DNA of 64,000 bases from Ryuthela nishihirai (GCA_038380435.1 JAWZYU010000005.1:40012001-40076000), one strand, 5' to 3'; positions 1 through 11,735 are shown, counted from the first letter of the stretch. Notes: generated from the sequence alone by a model not told the origin. Translations and numbers: made by a program.

Positions 1-127
1 CTCTCCTTGAGAATGCTGATTCGCATTCAGAGCACTTAAACAGGCTATTTACATCATGATTTCTCATATGACGAATGAGATTTGTCTTGAGTGTGAAAGC
101 CTTCTCACATATATCACATTGATACAT
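1..127 (-). pseudogene. C2H2 zinc-finger fragment, Polinton-like polymerase N-terminus (smaller copy)
   Basis: Reading leftward from an ATG at 127-125, an open frame runs to the window edge. It encodes one classical C2H2 finger (Cys-x2-Cys, then His-x4-His after LIRH) and the start of a second (CSEC). The same residues recur at 33427-33560, and about 45 bases upstream of the start also match that copy, so the two are paralogues. The larger copy continues into sequence typical of the N-terminal part of protein-primed DNA polymerase B of Polinton/Maverick-type elements, so I infer the same origin here. The fragment is cut by the window edge. An ordinary zinc-finger gene is the alternative. Confidence 0.55.
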
Positions 128-242
128 TATGTAGCAGTGAGTTGTAAAATAGCTGATTTATACTATACTAGGACGTCGAGAACTATCGCTATTGGTTTCT
201 AACAGTTGAAAAAAATCACGGAGACGCAGCAGCAGAGAACCG

Positions 243-507
243 TCACATAACTTATTTCAGCTGGTGGATAATTCTTATCAGAGGCCATCGCAGGTACCTG
301 AACCTCACTTAGCTAGTTGGGCATCGTCTATCCTGAACTGGAGTAATGTGTCTCAGGCAGGCCATATGCTCTTGAAAAGTTCCACTTGAAAAGGTGGTGC
401 CTGAAGTTCCGACCAGGATCGTTGACTTCAAACTTTAGCGGAGGTGGAACAGGTCTTTGTCTCATGCCTACGATCAGGGGGCTGTTTGATATTGTTGGCC
501 CTACCTA
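243..507 (-). repeat. Dispersed repeat family X, copy 1 (coding-like)
   Basis: The reverse complement matches 1189-1360 in two blocks: one encoding a PVPPPLK peptide and one encoding a VPAM...YPPA peptide. Differences between the copies fall largely at third codon positions in this frame, as expected for a once-coding sequence. The family is not one I recognise. The frame is broken by stops between the two blocks. The 97-codon ORF on the plus strand here is an antisense shadow. Confidence 0.55.
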
Positions 508-540
508 TCTCAATAAACCTAGTTTATTTAAAAATCCTAC

Positions 541-1085
541 TAATCAGTTTCTCTCTGCAGGAATGTGGACCGTGAAAACGTTGTATAGAGATTATTCTCT
601 TGATGTCCTCACGCAGGAATTCCAGCATTTAAAATTGTCTTTTCAGGCAGGGAGGATAGAAATCATCTCTAAGGTGTAGGTTTGCTTCTCAGAAGACAGG
701 CCAATGATGCTCTTCTAGGATATGACTACATTAATCAGATTTCTTACGGCAAAATTTAAAACAAAAATTAAAGACTTGAATATCATCTGTTGTTATGTAC
801 CCCACACAAGACTCTGATAGAATGAGAAGTATACATTTTACAGCCAGCTTCAGGATATTTTGAATTCTTTGAAGAAAAGAGATATATCTCTTGTGCTAGG
901 TGACTTCAATACTAAGTTGGTACTGACTCTAATATTTGGGCAGGAGTTTTAGGTCCCTTTGGCATTGGTACTTCCAATGGCAAAGGGGGTCTCCTACAGG
1001 TAAGTAAACTTAATGGTTTGCGAATAACTAACACCTACCATTATGCCTCAATTATTCTTTCGTCCTAATGAACAAAATTAAATTG
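541..1085 (+). mobile_element. RTE-type LINE, endonuclease fragment (copy A)
   Basis: Translation with frame changes gives an apurinic endonuclease-like stretch of a non-LTR retrotransposon: a beta strand with ICCYVPH near 780, the catalytic-type VLGDFN motif near 893-910, then GPFGIGT and GGLLQVSKLNGLRITNTY near 955-1035. This order is typical of the endonuclease of RTE/BovB-like LINEs. Several stops and indels make it dead. It probably belongs to the family represented at 4129-6345 and 13436-15700, but no overlapping segment proves this. The 3' end fades where family X starts. Confidence 0.65.
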
Positions 1086-1188
1086 GCGTGTCTGTTGAGA
1101 AGCGACCCACGCTTTGGTGATGCTTATTATCTTCCCTCCCTGAAAAGAGAAATTTAAGATTATTTTTAAGAATCTGACCTTTAATATC

Positions 1189-1576
1189 AAAACCGATAAT
1201 AACAAACAGCCCTATAATCGCAGGTATCGGGCAAAAACCCGTTCCTCCACCACTAAAGGCTGAAGCCATCTACACTGGAAGACTTCCTCCAATGTAGAAT
1301 TTGACGATGCCAGTAGAAGCAAGAGTTCATGTGCCTGCGATGACCTCTGCTCAGGATTATCCACCAGCTGATAAACATATCCTGTGAATCTATTTACTTG
1401 GGGCTGCCAACCCACAAACAAACAGAAAACACAGCGGAAGATTTTCCCTCCACAGAAGCCCACCAGTGCAGCAAAATTAGGATCCATAATCAAGCTCAGA
1501 GCCATAATTCCGTTCAGGTTGGTATATATGGTCAGCACCAAGACCCTGTGTGGTTGACCACTCCTCATCAGGGTAG
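1189..1576 (+). repeat. Dispersed repeat family X, copy 2
   Basis: The segment 1331-1576 matches 12441-12690 closely, and 1200-1360 matches the reverse complement of 243-507. The forward frame encodes, with stops, PVPPPLKAE, then VPAMTSAQDYPPADKHIL, then NPQTNRKHSGRFSLH. In copy 3 the same frame is open where this copy has a stop, which supports the forward frame as the ancestral one. The 128-codon ORF on the minus strand (1212-1598) is therefore a shadow. Function unknown; it may be part of a retroelement ORF. Confidence 0.6.
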
Positions 1577-3000
1577 AAAAAAAAAGAAAAGTAGCCATAG
1601 TTGTCCAGATTAGTAGGCCACACTAGGCAGCCCTCCCCTTCCGTTCACTTCCACAAGTGAGTATCTCTTTTGAAAGGTACAAACGGTCCGCACCACGAGA
1701 AGGCAGGGTCGGACATTAGGTGCTAGGCCTGGCCGGTTCTATGCATCATCACAGGGGATTGGTGCATAGCTCTCCTTCCAGTGACTACCTAGTTACCATT
1801 TACAACGAATTGAATTGAAATCGTGACATTCCCGGTGCACCACAACTCAAGGCTGTATATCACCATAAGGGAGATGTCACTGAAACCACTATGAACTAAA
1901 AAGCTCCTGTCTTTTAAGCTTGCCTTACATTTGTCCTCCCTACATCGAGAGAAGACCTGTGTGTGAAGAGAGAAGCACTGCTTGTTGTTATTGCCTGCTC
2001 GAAGATTTAATCATTGAGGTGCAGTGAGAGTGGGATCTTTTAAATTTTGAGTGCTGCCTAATATATGCCCAACACTCACTGAATTCAGTCCAGAAACTTG
2101 CCAATAAATAAATAAAAAGATCTTAGTCTTTTGAATTTTGAGCCAGAAAATAAAAAGAAGTCCTAACTTTTAGAGTCCTCCGCAGTAGAGGCTCCTAGGT
2201 ACTTCCATTGAAAGCCACACCTCGAGGGACTCCAAACCTCTCGGCGTGACCCCAACTTCGTCCTCTCCATCGAGCCGGGCCACCATGGCCCGCTCACCGT
2301 CACGGCACTTTTAAGTCGAGGCTGCTTCGGGGACACCTGGCTAGTAACACTGAAAACCCAGCCGGCGACCCTCCCACAACCCCAACAGCCGATATCCTAC
2401 CGGGTATTGCAAACCACAGCACCCGGACCCCACTTCGCAGAGGAACCCAAGTTCCTCCACTGCAAAGCCATAAGTCCAAATCTCATTCATGTGGGACTCT
2501 TAGTTTGGCTTGTCCATCGATAAGCCCGCTGGCCACAGGTGGCCAACAAGGGCCGCGAGCCTCCAACTTCGTCCTCTCCATTGTGAACGGGCCGAAGCAC
2601 CCCAAGAGCATCCGTCCACCTACTTATCATCAGGACCGCCTCAGAGAGCCCACGAACGAGTATACGAAGAGGTGCACAACTCAGTCCGCAGGTCACCCCG
2701 AGAGGCGCCAGAAGCCCTCTAGCCCCGCCCAGGGCCCATAGAGCGGTCCCTCAATCTCGGCTGTGACCCCCCAGCTTCGCTGGGGGACAAGTGATCAAGC
2801 CGACAGGACCCCACTGCCAGAAAACTCCGCCAGCCCTCCACAAGCCCCCCTCCACCGGGGGCCACTGGACTTCAACACCGGAGCACCAGCGATCCGAGCC
2901 CAACTTCTCGGAGGCACCGTAAGTCCCCCCCCCCCTCGTCAAGGAGGTCCCGCTCCGGGGGGGAGTTACCATTTACAGACCAAATAATAATAATAACCAG
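1577..3000. other. Unassigned, partly G+C-rich repeat-like DNA with (AAT)n end
   Basis: No protein family is recognisable. From about 2160 to 2970 the sequence is rich in CpG and C-runs, unlike its neighbours. It contains internally repeated phrases (AACTTCGTCCTCTCCAT near 2247 and 2568) and ends in GTTACCATTTACA followed by (AAT)n at 2985-2997. A similar AGTTACCATTTACA occurs near 1790. A G+C-rich body ending in a short microsatellite would suit the 3' end of a non-LTR element, but this is only a guess. Confidence 0.3.
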
Positions 3001-3027
3001 AGGAAGAGATCGCTTGATTTCACCCGA

Positions 3028-3085
3028 GTGTGAAAGTATGTTACGCCTCAGTTATTTTTTCGGCCAAACGAACGAAATTAAATTG
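3028..3085 (+). repeat. Short remnant matching the end of RTE fragment A
   Basis: About 45 bases here align at roughly 80% to 1041-1085, the end of the endonuclease piece. The divergence is too high for a target duplication, so this looks like a scrap of another old copy. Confidence 0.4.
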
Positions 3086-3089
3086 AATC

Positions 3090-4128
3090 AAAATTCTTCC
3101 CACACATACCTTCCGCCCAAGAAATATATGCCTTTCTCCTCAAGAGGAGCTGGTGGATGGCACGGCCGCTGCGCACAAGAAATAGGACCCCCGCATGCAC
3201 GAAGCATCAAAGAGACCCCCATAAATTCACCTCTCTTGACACCAGAGAGCGGACGATTGCAGAGCACTTCGCTATGTCCGACTCTGAGTGTCAAGATACT
3301 GCTGGACACATGTAGCGTAAGCCCAGCTTGAAGGTCAGCTCGTCGACTCGCGCTGGTCACCGGACACCGCTGCTCGACCCATGAGAACAACTCCAGACAG
3401 GAGATCATGGGAAATTTCGGACAACAACAGGCAACCACATTAATCAAGAGAGTGGTAATAGCAGTATAAAACGGGGGACGAACAAAGGAGCAAAAGAGAT
3501 ACCCACACACGCGCAGAGAGACACGGAGATGCTAAGATAGACTTCGATACCTACTTAGAGTCCCGGTGTGAAACAAGGGGCCTCGTGCACACCGGAGATA
3601 TGCAGTTGAGACGGGCCACTAGAAAGAAGTTAAAATGCTCGGTCACTGAATAATCATCGATTACGAGATGCGAATCACTTATGTCCTTAAAGACTAATGA
3701 AGTGACCTACAGACCCGGAGTAACGGCGAAGAGTTCGAGCCGTCCCCAGCAATCTTCGTTGAAGGAACAGTGAGATGATGCCATAGCCGCCACCTAATGA
3801 CATCAGCAGTATCCCCCCCCCACGAAAGAACTCTCCTAATACGAGGTACGAAGTGTCACTCTTTTCCTCTGGTTAAAAGTATCGCACGTCTAAATTAGGC
3901 TATGTCAATTACGTTTTGGCAGTGCTATTAAATAGCGATTTAGTGTGCTTTAAAATAACCACAATTATGGTAAATTATCCCATCGTTAAATTGAGTATTA
4001 AATGTTATATTTATGTTTATGCAAAACCAGAGTATCCAATCCATTCACAAAAATTCTTACACCTCCGCCGCCAAGGGGAGGGCTTTGGGTTTATGCGGCT
4101 TCTTTTCCCTAAGAGATATGACCATTAT
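3090..4128. other. No recognisable gene; possible old LTR-like promoter
   Basis: No protein homology is visible. A TATAAAA at 3465-3471 followed by purine-rich, CpG-containing DNA resembles the promoter side of a long terminal repeat, but I see no matching partner LTR, primer-binding site or clear ends. The 140-codon minus ORF at 3088-3510 has low-information composition and no motif. Confidence 0.2.
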
Positions 4129-6075
4129 TAGTTGGTGATTTCTGAAAGAAGGAAATGCAGGAGCAATATTAATCAACACCCTATTAGTACTAACGGAAGC
4201 CATTACAACGAGCTTAATAAATGTGTAAAGGATCAGTTAACAGCTGATAAGAATCTTTGGCTTGATGGCTTGGCTGACAAAGCAGAGGAAGCAGTTAGAC
4301 AGCACAACAGCAAGGGATTGTATCAGATTATTAATGTTTTATGCGGGAAGAAATACAGGTACACAGGGATTAAGGGATAAACATGTAAGGTGGTTGAAGA
4401 TGAGAATTCTGTGATGGCTACGTGGGCTGAGCATTTCAGAGAAGTTCTGAATAATATGAGTATTTCTACTCCCATTGTTAGTAATAAGGATAGATGCACT
4501 ACTGGCTTTAATGATGGCCCTGTATCACATTCTGAAGTCACTTTGGCTATCTCTAAATTAAAACTGCATAAATCCCCAAGGGTGGATAAAATCATCACTG
4601 AAATGCTTAGAGCTGGGAACATCTATGTTGTCACATGGCTGACTGAAATTTTGAATATTTTTTATGATAAAGGAGTTGTTCCTAAGGATTTTATTAGAGC
4701 TATTATTGTTCCAATTTTTAAAAATGGTGATCGCAGTTCTTGTGATAATTATAAGGGAATTAGTTTACTTTTTGCTCCAGGTAAAGTTCTTTGCATGATT
4801 ATATTTAATAGAATTAAGAATTTGGTTGATGGACAACTGCATGATGAACAGTGTGGATTCAGAAGTCGTAGTGGATATATTGATCGAATATTTTCACTTA
4901 AGCATATTCTTGAGAAATGTTTAGAGTTTCAGAAACCTTTGGTTGCTAGCTTTATAAATTTCAAAAAGGCTTTTGACTCTGTTGATCGACATAATTTGTG
5001 GTTGATTTTGAGATATATGGGTTACCTGATAAGCTAGTTAGTGTAATGAAAGCTCTCTATAATAACACTGAGTCGTGTGTTAGAATTGGTAAGTCTTGTA
5101 GCAATTGATTTAGCATTACTTCTGATGTTCGACAAGGGTGCATTTTGTCTCCTTTTCTCTTCAGTTTGGTATTGATTATATTATGCGAAATTCTTTGCAA
5201 GAGAAAGATTTTGTCCTTAAATGGGCTGGAGATACGAAAATTTCTGATTTAGATTATGCTGATGATTTGGCCCTATTGGTAATGAAGTTGATGAGATGAA
5301 TTCTTTCATTAGGGCTGTTGATGAGAATGGAAAGGTTATAGAGGAAGTTTGGTGATAAACAGAGAAAAAACTAAAGTGATGAAAATTGGTCAGGTAGATG
5401 GTGCTTCAGTTGATTTGAATGGCTGTACTCTTGAGCAAGTGTCTCAGTTTAATTATCTTGGGAGCAATGTAACAGATACTGGTGACGTACGACATGAGAT
5501 AAACAGAAGAATAGGGATTGCCTCTGGGACTTTTAAGAATCTATGAAGAGTTTGGAAAAATAGACGTGTACACCTAAAGACTAAAATTAGGCTGTATGAT
5601 AGTTTGGTTCTTTCTAAGGTTATTTGTGGTAGCGAAACATGGACCCTTTGTAAGCAGGATAACAAGAAACGATGCCTTTGATTCTAGATGCTTACGCAGT
5701 ATCTTGGGCATTAGGTGGTTTGATTTGTAAGTAATGATGAGATTAGAAAAAGGAGATATCAACCTCCTTTGAGCAGCATATTGTGCAGAGACAGACTATA
5801 TTGGTTTGGCCATGTTGCCCGTATGCATAGCTGCAGATTAGCAAACAGGGTTATGAACAGTGTGCCTAAGGGTTTCAGAAAAAAGGGAAGACACAGGAAG
5901 CGATGGGCAGATAATGTCAAACAGGATCTTGCTAGAATTGGCCTAGAGTGGCCAAATGCAGCAGCAGTAGTTCAGAGCCGATACCGTCTGGAGAGGAAAA
6001 TTACACAGTCTGGTTGGACTTGCGTAGCTCATGGCTGCTTGAGGATTTTGTATGTATGTATGTATGTATATATTA
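4129..6075 (+). mobile_element. RTE-type LINE, reverse transcriptase to 3' end (copy B)
   Basis: Degenerate ORF2. In order: linker with NLWLDGLADKAEEA near 4250; pre-RT WAEHFREVLNN near 4423; RT with NGDRSSCDNYKGISLL near 4725, DEQCGFRSRSG near 4846, FKKAFDSVDRHNL near 4962 and the catalytic YADD at 5255-5266; then ETWTLC near 5635 and the RTE-style tail LYWFGHVARMH near 5798 and KGRHRKRWADNVKQDL near 5884. Stops and frameshifts break it near 5037, 5105 and 5545. The copy ends in a (GTAT)n/(TGTA)n microsatellite at 6049-6068, the usual tail type of RTE elements. The endonuclease is missing, so it is 5' truncated. Copy D aligns along the whole length. Confidence 0.85.
6049..6068 (+). repeat. 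(TGTA)n microsatellite, 3' tail of LINE copy B
   Basis: Four to five TGTA units directly follow the last coding-like residues of copy B. Their position suggests they are the tail used in target-primed integration rather than a chance microsatellite. Confidence 0.7.
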
Positions 6076-6079
6076 ATTA

Positions 6080-6345
6080 ACAGTAAATGGGCTAATTCTG
6101 TTAAGAATACCAGATCATATAAGAGAATTGAAATTGTATCTGACCATTACCTTGTTAAAGGTATCTCGCTACTTAAACTTAAGAAATGTGCTAAGGTTAA
6201 AAAGTTATCTTTAACACTGAAGCTCTGAAAGTCTCGGTTGTGGTCAAAGCTTACTATGAAAGGTTACTTTGTCATTATGACTGTCATGATTTGCTTACTA
6301 CTGAAGTTGAAGAAGAATGGGACCGTTTTGACTTTTGAGCTTCTG
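6080..6345 (+). mobile_element. RTE-type LINE, endonuclease end and linker (copy C)
   Basis: This aligns to 13445-13725 of copy D. It covers the end of the endonuclease (SDHYLVK near 6140), the LKLKKCAKVKKL-like linker and the EEEWDRF motif near 6315. It starts only a few bases after the tail of copy B and stops abruptly at a degenerate minisatellite, so it is an independent, internally truncated copy lying head-to-tail with B. Confidence 0.7.
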
Positions 6346-6369
6346 ACAAAAGCTATATTCTCTCAAAAA

Positions 6370-6715
6370 ATATAGTCAGAATTAGTACTGCCAGCATCCT
6401 AATAAGCCAAAAATTTGTCTACCAAAGACTGTCAGAATTACTTTGCCAAAATCTTTAAAAGAATTAGTCTGCCAATGACCTAGTCAGAATGATTTTGCCA
6501 ATAATATTTTTCGGTATTAGTCTGTCAAAAACTTAGTTTCCCAACATCTTAGTCTGATAAAAACTTATAGCAATTTGTCAGCCTAGAATTTGTAGGAATT
6601 GGTCTCCCAACGGACTTAGTCAGAATTCCTTTACCAAGAATTTGTAGCAATTAGTCTGACAACATCTTGGTGTGACAGGTATTTATGGCAATTACTCTGC
6701 CAAGAATTTCAAAAA
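6370..6715. repeat. Decayed minisatellite, unit about 51 bp
   Basis: Six or so diverged units alternate the phrases TCAGAATTACTTTGCCA and GAATTAGTCTGCCAA with CTTAG spacers. The unit boundary is approximate because copies differ by many substitutions and small indels. There is no coding signal. Confidence 0.6.
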
Positions 6716-7970
6716 ATTTTTCATACTGAAAGTGAATTAGCAACAGAACCGTAAGAAAGAGGAAAAAAAATTAAGTGTCCGTAAATCGTGGAGATTCCTT
6801 TTCTGTCGATACTAGGTTTCAGCGTCATGGACCTTGACTTGGATTCGTTGAAAAATACTTTTCCTGTTCACCTACCGCTTTATGACAGAAAGAGTTTTCC
6901 GATTCCGCAGCGAAAAAACATTCAGTTAACTTTTCGTGGCTGAATTAAGTCAATTCTTCGTCTTCTTCTTTCAGCGGAGTTAAAATGTTTTCTGTCTAAT
7001 TATCTAAGTAGGAAAAAAAAATCAATATCGGCGAAAGACTTTTGTTCGCTGCAATTAGAAATTCCGGCCTCTTGCTTATTTTCTCTGAATAACTATTACC
7101 GTGAAATGTGATATCCCAGTTGTGTCCGATGAATGATGGCAACAGGGATTATTTTAGGTAATCTCTAATTCAAGATTCTGAAAGAAGATCGGGTTTCGTC
7201 CTCAGTCCCTGCAGCGAAGCTCACAGCATTTTGAAATCTACCTTTCAGTTGGGCTGCCACGTTGTCAGGCATTTCATTACGAGACAGGTCTCGTGGGGCT
7301 GGGCCGATGCATGCAATCGGCTTCATCTGCACTACGGAGATTAGGCGAGGCGTGGACAACCTCAGCGGCAAACTGTCGTCGTCGACCGTGGCTCGGGCTT
7401 AGCCATAGCCACAGATGCCAATGTCGATGCTTTGGCGCACTTCCTGCTGGGAAGAGATGCGCTGTAAACAATGATCTCGGATCTGCATCTCAATCTAGAG
7501 CGAAAAGCAGATCGAAATCTTGAACAGTTGAGGCCCTAGAGGACATATTAGACTTTGTTTGTTTTTTCAGGAAAATCGATATTATACGTAAAAAAAATTG
7601 CTGTGGAAAGCGTGATATAATGGAAATCATTAGGGGGATATACATTAAATAATAATGGTGTTTACAACTAACTGAAAAAGGGTAGATTAATATGAGTAGG
7701 AATAAAAACTATGTCCAAATTAAAAATGGATGAATAAAATAATTTCGTAATAATAATTTCAAAAAACAGATATTTCAAATTATGAAAAAAGATGCTAGAT
7801 ACAGATTAAAATTAGGAAAATGCAATCCATTTAGATTTTAATCATTGCAAGTATTGAGTGGAAATAACAATAAAGCTGTTGGGAAAACCGGCAAGTAAAC
7901 TTCTTTCTCACGAAGCCACCCTGAAATATGAGAACAGCAAAGAGATGCGTAGAAAGAGACGGACATCGTG
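6716..7970. other. No gene recognised; short CpG-richer patch
   Basis: 6716-7160 and 7540-7970 are A+T-rich and featureless. 7165-7525 is richer in G+C and carries overlapping ORFs of 60 to 76 codons on both strands, none with a family signature. I would not call a gene here. Confidence 0.3.
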
Positions 7971-7974
7971 TCTT

Positions 7975-8115
7975 CGCTGAGATTCGAACCCACATTCCCT
8001 TGCTCTGCTATTCCTTGTCTGCTTGCTGGAAAATGATGAAAAATCGAAAATGATGAAAAAGATGTTAAGACGGAAGATGGCAGGGGCCTCATCCGTCATC
8101 GCATCTTTTCTTCTC
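7975..8115 (-). repeat. Possible tRNA-derived SINE remnant
   Basis: The reverse complement contains GGGTTCGAATCTC near 7980-7992, a good RNA polymerase III B box, in a context resembling the head of SINE-B. No A box is convincing and no tail is seen. Weak call. Confidence 0.3.
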
Positions 8116-8188
8116 ATTGCCCTCCCACTCCATTCTCAAGCATAAATTGGTAAGGGCAGGTTAGACGGAAAGTCTGCTGCTATCAAAA

Positions 8189-8297
8189 AATACCCCCTCA
8201 AGCAGCTGCTTGCCACAGAGGTCTGACAGGAGCCTGTCAGTTTATATGCCACAGTAGAAGGTCTGTGAGGATGGCAGGACCTCAGCAGAAAAACGAC
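8189..8297 (-). mobile_element. SINE-B, 3' fragment
   Basis: The reverse complement matches the 3' part of the complete SINE-B at 17608-17870: CCTGCCATC, CACAGACCTTCTACTG, the GCATATAAACTGACAGG block and CAAGCAGCTGCTTGAGGGGGTA. The tRNA-like head is absent. Confidence 0.75.
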
Positions 8298-8342
8298 ACA
8301 CCCTCGAAAATTGCATTCAATAATTTATTTAATAATAAATAC

Positions 8343-8440
8343 CCACACCTGCTCTACTGGTTAGCATACCTGACTACCAAACCAGCGGGGATGTCCTTGT
8401 CATGTGTTTCTACGTTGTACGACTCTGTGTTTAAAAAAAA
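8343..8440 (+). repeat. tRNA-like SINE head (type C)
   Basis: GGTTAGCATACCTGACTA and ACCAAACCAGCGGGGATGTC resemble an A box plus anticodon arm, and the segment matches 20718-20800. The T arm is decayed, so this is a SINE relic rather than a tRNA gene. Confidence 0.45.
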
Positions 8441-10575
8441 GATTCAAGTGAAACATGCCTCTATTATCTCTCAGCAGAGCAGGAAAATATATATTTTATG
8501 CATAAATATATTCATTTGCTAACACTCAAAGTTGATCTCGAATAAGCGATCGCGCGATCAATCATATTTCAATTTCGATTTCAAAAATTATAACAAACCA
8601 TGAAAATTTGTTTAATGGTATATCTAGAGGAAAAGTTTTTTTGTAAAAACGTATAGGTTTTCCGGGAAAAAAACATTGAGTAAGCAATAGTGCAGTTTTC
8701 TGAAAACATTTTTGGAAGCACTAAAGAAACAAAACAGTTTATTACAGGACAATGAAACATTCAAGTTCAGTTTACTAGATTATACATATATTAAGAAAGG
8801 TAACAAGATTTTTTAACCATGGGCCCTACAAAAGTGATATGAAATTCTATACTGTCTGCTAAAATTTCAGTCTTAACATCTTCTAACATTATTCCACTGC
8901 GAAAGAATTTCATTTGTAAGACAGGGCAGCAGATTATTCTTTACAACACGTATGCTCATCAGTATTTCTGTTATGTTTAAGCCATTTCTGCACTAGCTAA
9001 TCTGCCTTCAGAAATTTTGTACTTAGTCTCCGTTTGAGAATCTAATTGTTACACTTTTTTTATGAATAATTTACCCTTTCCTATTCAAGCTGATTTTAAA
9101 TTACAAATTCAAGTAGCCGTGCAGCTTAAGATGACAAAAAATTACATTTTTCAATTCAGTGTACAGCCGTCCTTTAATAAAAGAAACATCACTTGCATAC
9201 CTCGTTCTCCGTCCTCTCCTTTGCAATCGGTTTTGCATGAAATGTTTCACAATTCTGGCTGCACTTGAACAAATTGAAAAGAATTATATCACGAAGAGAC
9301 GAAACAGAAACGCATGCAATAAGTAAAAACTGATGCAAAGCGACTGAACAAAATTAATTTTCCCTGAAGAAAATGCTTTTAAGAAAATTAAATAGAATAA
9401 TAAAAATTTATAATGATTAAGACACAGATAGGGTAATAAAATACGATGGATGAAGATAATTTCAAAAGTGAAATTAATTACCTTTAAAAGAAATAGTTTC
9501 CTGAAACATTAAAAATGAATGTCATTAATTCAACTGAATAAAAACAAGAAATAATGATTTGACAAAGAATGTTGCAAAGGATGGAGATATGTCGACCAAT
9601 CAGCTAGCATGCAGTTTCCTTTCGATAAAAACGTTTAAGAGATGATTCTGCTCGAAGGCCAATGTGATGCAGACGAAAGAAAGAACAGTGATAGACTGAA
9701 TAAAAAGAAAAGGTCGTCGAAAGGAAAAGAGAGGATTTTTTACCACTCTCTAATACGGTAATTCGCATCCAGTCCAAACAAAGCACTCTCATCTGACCTT
9801 CCGCCTTTACAGAACCATAGAACTTTAACTTAAGAGATTAAAATCATGAAGGAGTGTTTCTCCTTGAACTCACCGTATTATTATTACAGAATTAGAAATA
9901 GATTTACAAGATCGAAGTTGCGCAATAAACCATCAAAGGAGTCACGTGTTGCCCATCCCTGATCGATATAAATAAATCGCTGTTCTTCTCCTACCTCTTT
10001 CCTTCTTCATCTCCATCGTTTATGACATGACGATGTCAGCGCGTGGTGCTCATTGCTGTCGATGGCTAACTCCAACTGTTGAGTTTTATCTCTGTTAAAC
10101 AGGTTTCGTCCGCCTCTGATTCATCAGATACTTGACCGACTGATGCCAAATTTCCCACGTGGGCGTCTCCTGTGCCACCCTATGTGGCGCTAAAAGTTCT
10201 GGTCTGTAAAAAGGCCCGAATCTAGGGGGGGGGGGGGGGGCAAGAGGGCCATATCCCCTTTCCTCCCTTTGAGATTAATGGTAATCGAAACGGAGGCATT
10301 TTTCAAGAAATAAGACCACTAAAAAGGAGAGGAAAATTTTTACTGCAAATGCCACTTCCTTCAGTTTTTTCTAGATCCGGCATCTCCCTATCAATAACAG
10401 AATGCAGTTTGGAACCCGCTTTGCGAATACCAGGGTTCTGCACCTCCAGAATGATCGCGTTCCTGTGTGCGACAAAATGTTACATTCGAGTTCTGTAAAT
10501 GGAGCAGTTGCCAAGCAACAGGAGGCCACGTAACTAAACACTGCAAATGAGTTACTAGAGTAGCTAGTAGATATA
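8441..10575. other. No gene recognised
   Basis: A+T-rich DNA without protein similarity. It holds a palindrome GATCGCGCGATC near 8548, a CACGTG at 9943-9948 followed by TATAAATA at 9967-9974 (possible but unsupported core promoter) and a run of 16 G at 10225-10240. Confidence 0.3.
10225..10240 (+). repeat. Poly-G tract (16 G)
   Basis: Uninterrupted homopolymer in the plus strand. Its length is likely unreliable in any assembly. Confidence 0.9.
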
Positions 10576-11735
10576 CACTGAGTTGGCTTTGCATTGGTGT
10601 ACGAATGAATCGGTTTGTGGCGCTGGTGATGGCTCGAGGTCGGGGACGGTCACTGTACTATTGTTGAGCACACATATGGTCATCAGCTTTTGCATTATTT
10701 CGACGAAGAATGGGTCATCAGCTTTTGCGTTACTTCAACGAAGAATGGGTCATCATCGTGATCTTTCCGACTTCGAACGTGGCATGATTGGGGGGAGACA
10801 TGACTTTCAGGTGCCAGTATATCGACTACAGCCGTCCTGTGGTGTCACAAGTTTAAATGTGATTGGCTCAACAGCGGTCGCACAACCAGCCAAAGGTTAC
10901 TAGTGGACGTGGTTGACGAAAGTGGTAAGTGAGGTATGTCCTGTCTCCTAATACAACAGCAAAGAAGAACAACGTCGGAATGGCAAGATTAATATCCTCA
11001 TTGAAAATGCACTGAATATTAGCTCATATGAGCTACGACAGTGAATGGCCGTCATGGGTACCCATGCTCATTGCGAGACGCAAGAAACTGCACCATGCAT
11101 GGGCACGTCAGCAGTAACACTGAACCACTGACATGTGGAAATCTGTTGCTTAGTCAGATGAATCCTGTTTCCAACTCCATCATGCTGATGGGCGTATTCA
11201 CATTTGGAGAGAGCAACATGAGGCCGTGGCTCCAAGATGCATCATCAGTGTTCGACAGGCTGGAGGCAGCGTTGTTATGGTTCGGGGACTGTTTCTGTGG
11301 CATGCCTGGGTCCACTGATCACAGTGAATCAACGACTATCTTCGGCTCTGAACAAGTACACCCCTTCTTTATGGCAGTGTACCCAGAAAATTCCGGCATC
11401 TATCAACAGAATAATGGGCCATGTCACATGGCCTGGTAGGTTGCTAACTGATTTCAGATTTCAGGAACATGATAATGTATTCTCCATCCTCCCACGGCCG
11501 CCCAACTCACTGTATCACAACCCAATTGAGTATGTTTGGGATATACTGGAAAAAGCGATTCGATGCTCCAACAATGAGCAAGCTTCACACATTGTGGAAC
11601 GCGTGGGTAGCGCTACCACAGGACACCCTGAAGCATCTTGTGAAGTCCATGCCGTAGTGTATAGGCAGTATAAGGGGTAAAAGGCAGCCCCAGGAGGTAT
11701 TAGGTAAGCGTTGCTAATGCAAAGCCAACTCATTG
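10576..11735 (+). mobile_element. Tc1-like DNA transposon with TA target duplication
   Basis: Inverted ends CACTGAGTTGGCTTTGCATT and its mismatched partner ending at 11735 are flanked by TA at 10574-10575 and 11736-11737. Between them lies a dead plus-strand transposase: DLSDFERGMIGG near 10757 (start of the DNA-binding part), a DESCFQLH-like first Asp region near 11157, SVFDRLE/GGSVVMV near 11250, and NPIEYVWDILEKAIR near 11521-11565, which contains the third acidic residue. The second Asp (DNA-PCH) region reads as MGHVTWPG. At least four frameshifts separate these pieces. At 1160 bp it is shorter than the usual 1.6 kb. Confidence 0.85.

Noticed and set aside
1212..1598. 128-codon minus ORF
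   Set aside because: It is antisense to repeat family X, whose forward frame shows third-position substitution bias and stays open in copy 3.
3088..3510. 140-codon minus ORF, longest near the window start
   Set aside because: No motif, no good start or splice context, composition of chance ORFs in G+C-richer DNA.
3300..3800. Solo LTR around TATAAAA at 3465
   Set aside because: No defined TG...CA ends, target duplication or partner LTR found.
9943..9974. Promoter from CACGTG plus TATAAATA
   Set aside because: No downstream ORF or exon supports it.
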